Assembly (NCBI GenBank): GCA_030770545.1
Contig: CM061096.1
Coordinates: 15,605,501-15,669,500, forward strand
Source: Macropodus opercularis
Taxonomy: Eukaryota > Chordata > Actinopteri > Anabantiformes > Osphronemidae
Direction of reading: 5' to 3'
DNA length: 64,000 bases
Part shown: positions 27,494-39,006 of the stretch, piece by piece
How the letters are laid out: the number at the start of each line of letters is the position of its first letter
How positions within the stretch are numbered: the first letter of the stretch is position 1
Made by a program: the position numbers and the translations under genes
Notes under the pieces: model-generated
What the model was told of the DNA's origin: nothing
Database searches by the model: none
What the model saw: only the letters and a program-made list of their open reading frames with translations

Positions 27494-28897
27494 CTAAGCG
27501 TTGACTGATATGGAGGAAGTGAACTCGGTCATCAGGGCTCGTTTCTGCACTGTGAGGTGGTGGCAGTCGATGTGTCTGAACTCGGCTCCGAAGAGGCCAA
27601 ACAGGCAAAAGAACAACATGACCAGAAGCCACTCGCACACAGCAGCTGCAGAGGGATAGCCAATGTTGTGGAGAAGCGTCACTGAAGGGAAACCGGTCAA
27701 GGAGCAAACACTCACACGAGTGGCAGCAACGTAAAATAGCAACTGGTCTGTATGTTGTCTTGCATGTCTGTTTTGGTTATGCAGACAGAAAGGATACTGG
27801 CAAAGACCAGGATGGTGCAGAAGGTGCAGCACGCGGCTCTGGCGGTGCCGACCCAACATCTGTACTGAGACGGCTCAGATCGATATGTTAGGAACAGCTG
27901 AATCCAGAAGTAGACCAGTCCAACGAAGAACGCCACGAACGCTCCGAACAGGTGGATCTCCAGGAAGACTGACGGCTGCGCAGTGGGGGCAGATGGAATA
28001 AGAACAAGGGCTCGACATGGACACTGTACCTGCGTTTAATTAGCCGTTACCTGGAAGTTGCCAATGACAGAGATTCCGATGCAGGCAACGAAGCCCACAA
28101 CAATGCCGGCAACGTTGACCTTTCCATAGTTACCGTAGTCCCTAACCTGCTGGAAACGGATCACAACGATCCAGAGGCCTGAGGAGACAAAAAGGTAACG
28201 ACAGCTACAAACACTTTATTTATGCCGCTGAGCAAAGTAATCAGAAAGCTAATAATCTGGCATTACCCAAAACGGAGCAGATGTTGCAGACCTGGGAGAA
28301 GAGACAGCTCTGAGGGGCGTACGAGCCACACGTACTAGACCACAAGACAGACACTATGAGCACCGAGCTGAGCTCAGTCGTTAGTGGATGGGAGCTTGAT
28401 TTAGCTCATAACCCACCGACCTGATGTAGGGAACAGCTTCTGTCAGGTTGACGGTTCCGTTCGTTACAGCTATAGCAAACCTAACAGGAAGCGGACAGAG
28501 GGACTTAAAGTCGGTGCGTCACGTTGCCTGCTCTGCACAAACCCAGGAACATGACCACACGTGCAGTTTGTGGACGTTTGATGCTGTACGACATAAAAAA
28601 AAGCCTCAAACCTGCAACGCGCACATCGTCAGTAGCTCCCTGTGTAGCTACTGTCCTGACGGGTTATTAGCCATGGACGTCACATTTACACACACTAAGA
28701 ATAAAACACACCCAAACACTAATGTATAACCTGATCTGTGTCGATCTCTTCCCTTCAAGTATTTAAAACACACAAACTATGTCATAGGGTGTATATGATA
28801 CAAAGAAACACAGCAAGGAGATAAGTACTCACACGGCCCAAATGCCCACAACACCAAACACTGCCAGGCCGACTGGCAGCAGGGCCCAGAGCCACAT
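27494..28897 (-). CDS. tmem150b: Transmembrane protein 150B (DRAM/TMEM150 family)
   Basis: Six exons join in frame to 228 residues: 28833-28897, 28421-28480, 28267-28334, 28051-28178, 27798-27975, 27494-27681. The human protein is of similar length (about 233). Hydrophobic stretches fit the six-span Frag1/DRAM/Sfk1 topology: near 5-22, then in the VNVAGIVVGFVACIGISVIG, AFVAFFVGLVYFWIQLFL, CTFCTILVFA and EWLLVMLFFCLFGLFG regions. FAIAVTNGTVNLTE, followed by a Y-I-S-T-C-G-S cysteine loop and QSCLFSQV, matches TMEM150B better than TMEM150A or the DRAM proteins. The NGT sequon lies in the first extracytoplasmic loop. Family members act in endolysosomal or plasma membranes; TMEM150B has been linked to autophagy modulation. 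The start is the first methionine of the hydrophobic exon. The paralogue assignment is an inference from these motifs. Confidence 0.85.
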
Positions 28898-29655
28898 GCT
28901 GCCCAACAGCAGAGTCTTACAAAATAAAAGCCACACTGCCAATAAAAGCAGTAACAGCTAAACTAAAAAACAAAAGTCAGAACTTGTGATTAATTAAATT
29001 ATCATTAACAAGACATGAAGCAGAGCTCAGAGGAAGAAGCAGGAAACTGGGTGCAGGTCCAGATGAAGAGCTCACGTCTAGCAACACCATTACCTTAATG
29101 ACTCTAGTAGATAATGTGAGCGACATACGAACAGCCACCACTTCCAGGCGTGTGCTTCATTACAATAAGAGTGTGAGGAGCGTCTAGGCTGGGAAGTACG
29201 GCAGCCGGCGTATAAACTTTGAGCCAGTCGTCATTTGCTGCAGATTTACAACCGCCTGCGTTCCTCCCAGTGCTAAAGGTGGGATGGATGCCTTCACCCA
29301 CTGTCCACCTTTTCACCTCAAAGCAAACACATGTAATGACAGATTAACTACGCAACCAAATTCCAGCCTTGACGCCGGCAGCAGAATTAATCATTTTTAA
29401 CACATTCACGAGGCAGCAGTGGTTAATATTTAACGATGAAGCATGTCGTAAAAGCCTTTCAGCAAATAAAACCTTTGCTTCACATCAATAAAGATAACAG
29501 AAACGTAATGAACTAAATTTATTACCTTGTTAAATTACAGCATAAGCTCATTCAATTATTTTATCAGAATAAGGCAGCCAGATGTGAAAACACTGTAACG
29601 GAGACTTTTTTATAATTGAGGTACAATGTTCACACATCATGATGAAGTGTCTGTG
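28898..29655. other. Gap between tmem150b and adsl
   Basis: The tmem150b promoter and 5' untranslated region and the adsl 3' untranslated region should share these 758 bases. The two genes run in the same direction. No further coding exon is seen. Confidence 0.5.
29518..29523 (-). terminator. Candidate polyadenylation signal of adsl
   Basis: AATAAA on the minus strand, 133 bp past the adsl stop codon. Confidence 0.5.
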
Positions 29656-32600
29656 TCAAAGCTCCAGCTCAATCTTAACATCCATCTTAGCCTTAAATGG
29701 CTCCAGCAGGGGGCGCACTTCCTCAGAGAGGAACCTGGCGACCTGGCGGAAGAAGGCGAGACAAGAGAGAGGCGGTCAGTTAACACAGTGTGTTCCACTG
29801 ACGGTGCAACACGAACACGAACGCACCTGCTGGGGAGCTCGGCCAACGAACGTCTGTGGGTCCAGCAGCGCGTCCAACTGATCCAGGATGGGGGCGAAGT
29901 ACGGGTCTCGCTGAACTCTGGCCAACAAGTCGTTATCACCGCCTTCCTGCTTGACTACAGCCGCTGCCTCCTGGGACAGAACTCGGATCCTCTCGTGACA
30001 GTCCTGCAGGAGAAGAGCAGTAGAGACATGGAAAATTACTTTTATCTGAAGCCAGGACGCGACAACGCTGACTCTGAAGATGCTGTCATGTATGAATTTG
30101 TGTGTGTATTGTGCGTTTTTGTGGGTTAGAGTTACTAAAAAACATTCCGAAAACAAGGTTTGAGAGTTTACATTTTAAAACAATAGTAGTATAAAAGTTA
30201 TTAATGTCATTCTGTGAAGTGCAGGGCTGTGGACACGTACCTTCTTCTTTAAGAAGCCACCCAAGTATTTTTAAGCAAAATCACCCAATTAGTGAATGGG
30301 AAATAATCATTGCCACTTAATCTTAACACTACTAATTATCAACTCACGCTTTGCTGGGATCAGCGTCTTGCTGCGCAAGTTCCACAGACCAATAACCCGA
30401 TGTTCTCCTTCAGTATTCCCTGCTCGAGAGCGGAGCTCTGAATTTCTTCTCTAATGACAACTTTCTCTTGGCCCTGAAGTAGCAAAGCATCCCCACAACA
30501 TAACACCTCCACGTGTGATGCTAGGAAGGTCTTAAGTTAGAGTAAATCCACATTTAATCATTATTCCATTAGAAATTCTCCCAAAAGGTTTGATGTGTTG
30601 AGTCAGAACAAGGTTTGTTAAGAAATGAGTAATGAGAAAATGTTCTTCGGGGTTATCAGTGATTTTGTCCTCACCCCTCTTCAGTGGATGCCTTTTCATG
30701 GAAATCGCTTTTACTGAAATGCGAAAGGTCAGCTGTCCCTTGGACGTTTACTTCCTGGATGAGTGGTCAACGTGTTCTTGGATTAATTTTAAAATGTCAG
30801 CCAGGAAGGCTCACTATCGTCCTCTCCGTGTGTAGACCATAGCTATCGCTTTGTGAGATCTCAGCTTGCTTTTGTTTTACGTTAGAATGAAATTAGAAGA
30901 TCTGATACAACTTGGTCAAATACGCAAACAAGTAAAAGCCAGAGGAGGTTACAGTTTCCACAGCTGAACAGATGAATTAATGCTTTATCTTCAGCTCTTG
31001 AGCTAATGTGTCACTGATGGTGTGCTTCTCAAACTGTGCCTCCTCCATCTACCTGCCGGTTTCCTCCAGCCTTCACCATGGCCATGATGATGTTCTCTGT
31101 GGCCATGAAGGGAAGCTCATGGCGGATGTGCCTCTCGATGACTTTGGGGTAGACCACCAGCCCCTCAGTGATGTTCTGCAGCGTGCTGAGGATGATGTCT
31201 GCGGTCAGGAACGACTCTGGGAGGGAGATCCTCCTGCACACGAGCGAGGGGCTGAATTAATAAAGGTGTTCATGAGCAGCTAAAGAATGAAACTTTATTA
31301 TCCTGTAGAGAAAGTGCGTCTGACCGGTTGGCGCTGTCGTCCAGCGTCCGCTCCAGCCACTGCACTGAGGCCGTCTGCAGTGGGTCGGCCATCAGCGCCA
31401 CCAGATGTCGGGCCAAGCTACAGCAACGCTCTGCCCGCATGGGGTTCCTCTTGTAGGGCATGGCACTGGAACCTGGTCAGGGCCACACACAGCGTGTACT
31501 GACTCTTTGACATGATAGTGACAGCTAGTGCTGTCATCAGTGCTGTGATCCATCCTGATAAAACCAACAAGTGAACATACCAATTTGTTCCTTCTCAAAT
31601 GGCTCCTCAATTTCTTTCAGGTTGGCGAGCAGACGGATGTCTGTGCAGATCTACAGCGAAAACGGGGGAACGATCAACATTTAGCGAAGCAATGAAGAAC
31701 GTTCTGTAATGCTCGTAGCCATTTAAAAGCCTGAGGTTTGTCACTGTGCTGGTCTTACAGCTGATGTAGGCCAGCAGATGGAGACATTTCCCTACATTTG
31801 TCCAGGTTTACCTTATGAACGGTAGCTCCCAAACTGGCCAGGCTGGCGAGACAGTCTATGTCCACCTTACGACTGTAGGTCTGACCAGTCACCAGGTAGG
31901 CTCTGGGTAAGATGGAAACACCACCATTAGGGCTAGAGATAAATGATCATTTTGCACCATACTGTGTAAATATTTAACTGAACTGTTTGAGCAGAACCTA
32001 CTTTTTGAAACCAGCCATCTCTGTTACCATCCTGTCAAGTTCTTCTACCTGATGGAGGAAAAATTGGTCATTGAATGACCTGTGCAGCTCATCAGGTCGC
32101 AAAATATCCAGGTCAGTAACAGCTTTACTAGTTTACCTTTTCATGCTCCCCCTGAAAGAGCTGCAGGAAGCTGGCCTGGGTGCCCGTGGTTCCCTTGACC
32201 CCCCGGAAGCGCAGGTCGTCACTGGCCCGCTGCAGGTTCCGCATGTCCATGGTCAAGTCCTGCAGCCACAGACACGCTCGCTTACCCACCGTGGTGAGCT
32301 GAGCAGGTCTGCAGGAAGAGCAAAAAGAAGGCAAAACGCTGGATGTTCATGTGATGAATCAAGGTCAAACTGACAAAACACTGGAAAAGAGAACGATGGC
32401 AACACGCAAAGGACTGCAGCTGATCTCAGACTCACTGGTAGTGTGTGAAGCCCAGAGTAGGGAGGTCGGCGTAATTCTCAGCAAAGTTTGCCAGTCTGTC
32501 CACAACTCTGGCCAGCTGTGCACCAAAACAGAAGCTGTTGGCACTAAATTATTACATAACACTGTTGTTACTCGTGTACATAAATCCCCCTGATTCTGAG

Positions 32601-34447
32601 TTCACGTCTAGTTTGTAATCTGTGCGCCTACGTGACGAAACTCTGCTGATTACTTCTACACCGCTGAGTTGTTACCAAACAGCTGAGGCTGACAAAAAAG
32701 AAAAAACAGCTACTATGCCCTTATTTCCACCGATTTCACAGATGCACAACTGAACGAGTGTGCATGTTTTGAGGCACACAGCTGAGCCTCACCTTGGGCA
32801 AGAGAATATCAAATCCATCACGCAGCATAATCAGATCCTGAGGAAGAAAAACAACATGACTCACAGAGCTCAGATAAATACTGCAGCAGCTACATACACA
32901 ACATGCGTTAAAGGTGCTTTAGGGGAATGCACACAGCTCCGGTATGGCATCATGACATAATAATGAAATTAATTACAGTATTGTCGCCCACGTAGCAGGA
33001 GGTGGCTCCCAGGTGGATGATGGGAGCTGCAGTGGGACAGCAGTAAGCGAAGGTGTGGACGTGAGCCATGACATCGTGCCTGAGTTTACGCTCTTGGTCT
33101 GCTGCCATGGCAAAGTCGATGTCCTCTGCGTGGCTCTCCATCTCCTGGATCTGGGCATCTGTGATGGGCAGACCCAGAGCCTGAATGGGAGGAAGGTGAA
33201 AAGGCAGACATGAATAAAGTACCGTCCAAGAAGAGCAGAATCGTATTTTTTGTTACATTGACATTTTCTTCACAGACAGACACGGCTGATAACATTAATT
33301 ATCCCATTATTCTGCTCCGGGACAAGCACGTGCCGTCCTCGTGGGACGTCGAGTATCCTGATTAGATTGCGGGTTTATCCTGTGGGACAAAGCAGTCATG
33401 TGATGGGACCACAAAATGGAAAATAACTCTCAGTACGTGTCTGCTACTGACAGGCATATATTTGTGCCAAAGAAGAGAAGAATTAACAGCAGATGTTTCT
33501 GTGCTATATGCAGCAGAAAAATAACAAGTAGGTTACACTGTCCAATAATATTACATTAAAAAAAAGATTGCAGCAGTTAAAGGTAACTGTATTTTATCAG
33601 TGTATTCTAGGTCCAGTGTAACTGTGGCTTTAACAGAATGGTTGATATTTATGTGACCTTTTAAATCCTAATTTGAGTTGATAATCTCCTTAATTAAAAG
33701 GGGAAACGGTTTAATTTGCCAGAAGCTCAGACAGGCTTAATGCCAAGCACAGCTGCAAAAAGCTGAAAATGTGTTTTAGTTTTACCATCTGACGATTCAT
33801 ATACCACGAATGTTCTGTGGTTCAGGTACAAAACCTAAACTAATGCCAAACTCCTCCAACTGACACAAGCTGGACACAGCTAGTTAATAAACATGTGCTG
33901 AAATCACTAACTAGGACGATCAGTCTGCTGGGTCTCGGGTCAGGAGCTAAATGCCAAGAGCTCTGCAAACAAGCTGATGTACGTCAGTGTATGAACTGGA
34001 ACAGCTTGACTTTCATCCTCACAAAACAAGGAAAATATCTGATTACACACTAAAGTTTAATTACTAATCATATGAGTGAAAAGCTTCATTCCGCTGGGTT
34101 TGGTCGGAGGACTGACTGCTTGACCTGCTGTTCACAGGAAGCAGCTTTATTTAGAACCGGTAACATGATACGTCTGAGCTAACGTGTCTGCAAAGGCCGC
34201 AACCTTCAGCCAAAACAACGTGGAAAGCTGTGGTGAAAACGGACGCAGGACAAACAGGGACGTGACTTTTTACACCTCGAATGAGTCCAACCTTCTCCGC
34301 TTTAGCCAGATAGAGCCACAGCCTTCTCCAGGTGCCGAACTTCTTCCTGTCGCTGAAGTTGAAGGCCATTTCCTTGCTGGCATATCTGGACACCAGCGGG
34401 GATCGGTACTTGGAGAACTCGTCAGCTCCAGCCGCGTCCGCGTCCAT
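29656..34447 (-). CDS. adsl: Adenylosuccinate lyase
   Basis: Twelve exons join to 485 residues: 34292-34447, 32977-33180, 32793-32837, 32436-32515, 32137-32308, 32002-32048, 31812-31902, 31581-31650, 31325-31472, 31053-31233, 29827-30003, 29656-29742. The human enzyme has 484. It removes fumarate from SAICAR and from adenylosuccinate in purine synthesis and the purine nucleotide cycle. It works as a cytosolic homotetramer whose active sites draw residues from three subunits. Visible landmarks are RHDVMAHVHTFAYCCP, GATSCYVGDN, TLGFTHYQPAQLTTVGKR with its catalytic histidine, and the fumarase/lyase signature loop GSSAMPYKRNPM. I chose the ATG at 34447 because its context (GCGGACATGG) is strong and it gives the family length. 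An in-frame ATG at 34486 has a weak context and would add 13 residues. The intron 1 donor is the atypical AAG|GTTGGA, yet the protein join (EKALGLPIT) is exactly as in the family. Confidence 0.97.
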
Positions 34448-36062
34448 GTCCGCTGAAGCTAAGACGGACACACAGTTACGCGACATCAACTATCTCCCGC
34501 GTAACCGCGAGCTCTTCGTCCACTTTTTCTTTTTCTTCTTCTTCTTCTTCTGTTTCTTCTTCTTCTTCTTCTTCTTCTTGGCGCGTGGATGCTTAAGGTT
34601 TTACCTCCACCTACCGGTTGGAGTGTGGACCAAAGCACTATCCAGAATAAATGCTTCCAACAACCTCAGGACCCTAAATTCATATAAATTCATCATTCTC
34701 TAATTGAAAAAAGCATTTTAAAAATCGACTTCATGTATCAAACTAGATGATTCCAGAAACAAAAGCTGGTAACACATTCTCCAAAACATCTGCTATCTCC
34801 TATTATTTGATCTTTTTTGTATTTCATATTTATGACATGACAGGTTTTTCTGGCTCTTCTAACTTCTTGTGCTTCCCTATTTTCAACGATGTTCTATTCA
34901 GTTCGCTCTGTTCAGTTGATCTAACTGTTTCATCTTTTTTACTTCCTTTTAATTTTATAAAACCATCTTCTATCGTTCTTCTTACCTCTGCTTCAGCCCT
35001 ATTTCTAATCTAAAAACTAACTGTAATATCAATGTAATCGTTTTTAGCAAGTTGATCTGTTGCTCTAAATCCCTTTATATTTAATTGCCGTTATTCTATA
35101 TAACGTCTGATGTATTTCACGACACTTTACGTCGCCGTGCGGCACAAGAGACGCTCCTCAGTTTTTTCCAACACAGCTGTGGTGTCAAAGTGTTCGAACT
35201 GCCGCGTTACATAAAAGTGCGACAACGCACTTTACGTAACACATCAAATATGATAATTTGCTCCTTCAAAGTCCAAACCGCGAATGTTGTGCTTTAACCT
35301 TCCGCCTTAACGCGATTTCCCCTGGGTCCGTGAACGTACCGCTCACAGCGCGTACCAGCATCCTGAGCAGGAGCCAAGGATGAGCTCAGAGCTTTAGGAG
35401 GATTTACGTTCATTTATTTATTTCCTGCTGCGTATGACGCTTCAAACGTGATTAACACCAAGGTGACAGCGCTGTGAAGTCAATGCAATGAGATAAGGGC
35501 TTACTGCTATTTATAGGAGCTTTCCGTGCGTTATGTAAGCTTTGAATTAATATTGAAGTGTATTCATGCAGCGTCTCTTATTATTTGTCTGCAGGCATCA
35601 TTTAAACAGTGCTCGTGTCGCAGCTGGGGGACACGTCCAGCTGTAAACAGAGTGCGCCCTCTCTCTCCCCTCCGCCTCCATCCTCCTATCTGCCCTCCTG
35701 ACTGCAGTCTGCGCTCAGTGCCACACTGCTGCTGCCTGCGTGGAACAGCTGGGCTGGAGCGGCCCGTCTCCTGCAGCGCACGGCCGCGTCTCTCCTCGGA
35801 CAGATAGACCAGGCGAGGTGAGGGAGGGTGTGGAGGATAATTCATCAGAAAGAGGAGGAGGGAGAGCGTGAATGGCAGAGGATGCGGTGGTGTTGAAGCC
35901 GGAGCGAGCCGCGCCGCAGTAGAATGAGCTGCCAGCTTCGTGCTCGCCACCCGGGACCCGTCGCTTTCTGAGCACAGCGAGAAGAAGGAATCCGCCGTGG
36001 AGCCGAGAAGGAGAAGAAGGAGGGGGGCCGAGGAGGAGGAAGCCAGAGGTTCTACACACAAG
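34448..36062. other. Divergent intergenic region, adsl and GIMAP-like gene
   Basis: The region contains both 5' ends. The adsl side carries a long TTC/GAA tract. 34.6-35.1 kb is AT-rich, with an 88-codon plus-strand frame that has no recognisable domain and may be an old mobile-element remnant. 35.6-36.06 kb is GC/CpG-rich and is probably the GIMAP-like promoter and leader. Confidence 0.5.
34528..34579. repeat. TTC/GAA triplet tract
   Basis: About 50 bp of nearly pure TTC triplets (GAA on the adsl sense strand) with a few T-rich interruptions. It lies some 80-130 bp upstream of the chosen adsl start codon, so probably in or next to the promoter or leader. Confidence 0.9.
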
Positions 36063-39006
36063 ATGGCTGCTGTGTCCTCTGCCTCTGACACTGGTGAGTC
36101 TGTTTTCATCCTATGCACCACGACAGAGCAAACTGTTGCTTGGGTCAACTTCCTGTGGTTGAGCAGCTCACATGGGGACTGACAGCAGCAATGAGCGAAG
36201 CAATACCGCTGCCTGTCATCTGTCTCTACTCCTCCCTCCTCTTGCCATCTCGACCGTTTCTGTTTCTCTGTGATGCTGCTTCATCACAGCATTTCTCCTC
36301 TTTGCGTAACTTTTCCTGAAGGAAATCAAACGGCCCACATGTCATTCTCCTCTTCTTCCTCCTCCTCACTGACCCACTTTTTCCCAAAAGCTACAGACAT
36401 GAGGAGGCCCGAGCTTGCTGGAGGTGTGGGGGGTGTCGATTGAGAGCTGGTATTGGCGAAATCGAAGCTTTTTGAAGCACTGAGCAACTTTGACACAATT
36501 GGGCTGAGATCAAGACACTGCATCGAAACATTTGATGCTTTTATCAGAACAACGACACCTGCTGGTTGTCTGTGGGAACTGCACCAGAGCAGACAGGCCG
36601 TCAAATCCTCTGATGCGTCTCCCTGTCTCATATCAAAATAGAAGTCTCCACGAGAGAAGGGGATAAGAAAAAGAATGAAAGAGGAGGCAATAAATGAGAA
36701 GGGGTGGAGAAGGCAGCACGTGACGGAGATAAGAAGAGGACACGGGAAATGAAGTGAGGACAGAACAGAGGGAGGGAGGTCGCATTAGCTGGAAAAGGAT
36801 ATTGCTCTGGAAGGAATGCAGATGTGTCCCAATCTACAAAAAGCATGTTGGGAGTAAAATTAAACACCGCATCAAATAACAGAATGACATTTAAGGGACT
36901 TCCTCTCAGCCTGCTGTACAGTAATCTGTCTGTTTCAAACAGGTGACCCCAGGGGCCGACACCCTCCCGAGCGCAGGCTGCTCATCCTCGGGGGCCCGCA
37001 GTCTGGCAAGACCTCTTCAGCCAACACCATCCTGGGGGACAAGGTGTTCGATGCCGGGACAGAGACCACTCACAGCAACGTGGGCCAGACGGAGATCTAC
37101 GGCCGGCGCGTCACCGTGGTCGACACCCCGCCGTGGGCCATCCCCAGTGACCCGGAGGAGGACACCGAGGCCGAGAGCACCGACAACGCAGCGGCAGAGT
37201 CGGACGCGCCGCCGCGGCCCCCGCCCAGCCTGGACAGCGAGGGGCCGTGCATGGGGGCCATCCTCTGTCCTCCTGGACCCCACGCAATACTGCTGGTGGT
37301 GTCAGTCGCTCAGCCCTTCACTGACGTCCAGAGGAGGGCTGCGGAGGAGCAGCTGGGAGCCCTGGGTGGAGGGACCTGGAGGTACTCCATGGTGCTCTTC
37401 ACCGGGGTGGACAAGCTCCCAAAAGGTGTTTTCATTGAGGAGCACATAGCCAACACCGGAGAGGCCCTGCAGTGGCTGGTGGAGCGATGTGGAAGCAGGT
37501 GGGATGTCTCTTCCCTCTTTGACTTCATTTAATCAAAACAAGAATATCAAACCCCTATTTGTTGTGTTGGTGACAGAACAATCAGATAAAGTGTGTGATT
37601 CTTCGTGGATGCACTTCAGTGGGCTGCTAATGGGAGCCTCCTGGGGAGCTCCACTACTAAAAAGCCTGGCTCCGGAAAGAGCCGCCTGAAATCTGAGCTA
37701 CTGGCTCAAAGTGAAAACAAATGTTGTTTTCACTGCCTGGTTTCATAATGAGCGACTCCTGTGTCTGTCCACGTGCAGGTACCACGCGTTTGATAACACT
37801 CGCAAAGAGACCGAGGACAACACACAGGTGCCTGAGCTGATGGAGAAGGTGGAGGAAATGGTTACTGACAACCAAGGTTAGTGATCCACGAAGGATAATT
37901 ATGTCTGTATGCAGCTTATTATGGTCCACTTATTGCTTAGTCCATCAATTGATGGAGCCAGTGAATCATTTCCTCTGCAGGCTGGTACTTTGAAGTGAAT
38001 GAGCTGATTTTGCTGGAGGAGGAGCAGGCCAGGAGAGCCCTGGAGGAGGAGAGGATGAGGATGGAGGAACACGCCAGGCAGAGGGAGCAGATGATTGGAG
38101 GCCCTCCCAGAGGTACGAGTCATGAGCATCTGAGTGCTGGGAAAATAAGTGGTTCTCTGGGAAATTGCATTCTCATTATCGGCCAATCAATACTGCTGGT
38201 TTTTGTGCTTGGCCTTTTTCTCTCTTCCTCGTTTTCTGTACGCGTTTCTCTTTGTGTGCAGAACTGAGGCTGCTGCTGTTGGGCTGGAAGGGCGTTGGAA
38301 AGAGCTCAGTGGGGAACTGCATCCTGGGCCGGCGTTACTTTGAGTCGGGGCAGGAGACGGAGCTCTGCCTCAGGAGGCAGGCGCTCGTCTCAGGTCGTCG
38401 GGTCACCATCGTCGACACCCCGGGCTGGGACTGGTTCTCGGTGAGGCGGACCCCGAAGCGCATCCGGCAGGAGTCTCAGCGCGGAGCCGCTCTCCTGCGT
38501 CCCGGACCCCACACCCTGCTGCTGGTCCTCCCCGTGGTCTCGTCTCTCACAGCTCGGAAGAGGCGGACGCTCCTGGCTCACATAGAGACTCTGTTCGGTG
38601 ACAGCGCCTGCCTCCACACCATGGTGCTCTTCAGCTGTGGTGACTGGCTGGGCCGCACGCCCATCGAAGAGCACATCCTCAGAGGCGGGCGCGAGCTGCA
38701 GAGACTACTTGAATACTGTGGGAACTATTATCACGTCCTGGACAGTAAGACGCCGGGCAAAGACAGGAGCGTGTCAGTGCTCCTGGATAAGATAGAGGAG
38801 ATGATCAGGGAGAACGGTGACAAGGCCTTTCTCCCCATACAGGATGAGTGGTGTAAGTCTTACTGTCACAAACATAAGTATGTGCCTTAATGCTGTGTTT
38901 ACTGATCCTCACATACTGTGTTCGTCTGACAGTGAGCGAGGAGAGCTCGTACTCCTCTGACAACACGGAGCCTGAGGACGACTGCCGAGGATGCCTGCTG
39001 CAGTAA
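36063..39006 (+). CDS. Tandem AIG1/GIMAP-type GTPase with C-terminal CaaX-like box
   Basis: Six exons close in frame to 493 residues: 36063-36093, 36943-37498, 37779-37876, 37981-38112, 38262-38852, 38933-39006. Two AIG1 G domains lie in tandem. The first has P-loop GGPQSGKTSS at about 27-36 and the second has GWKGVGKSS at about 279-287. A charged helix rich in Glu and Arg (about 235-268) joins them. G3 is DTPG in domain 2 but DTPP in domain 1, where an Asp/Glu/Pro-rich insert follows. Neither domain shows a canonical TKxD G4 motif. GIMAP proteins are immune-associated GTPases on endomembranes that control lymphocyte survival; the multi-domain layout recalls GIMAP8. The protein ends Cys-Leu-Leu-Gln, a plausible prenylation box, with another cysteine three residues upstream. 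The ATG follows a GC-rich leader. The family call is firm; the exact orthologue is unknown, and no GIMAP gene is in the human syntenic block. Confidence 0.88.

Noticed and set aside
35564..36148. 194-codon minus-strand open frame opposite the GIMAP-like first exon
   Set aside because: It runs antisense through a GC-rich leader, is low-complexity (Ser, Leu, Pro) and has no family motif.
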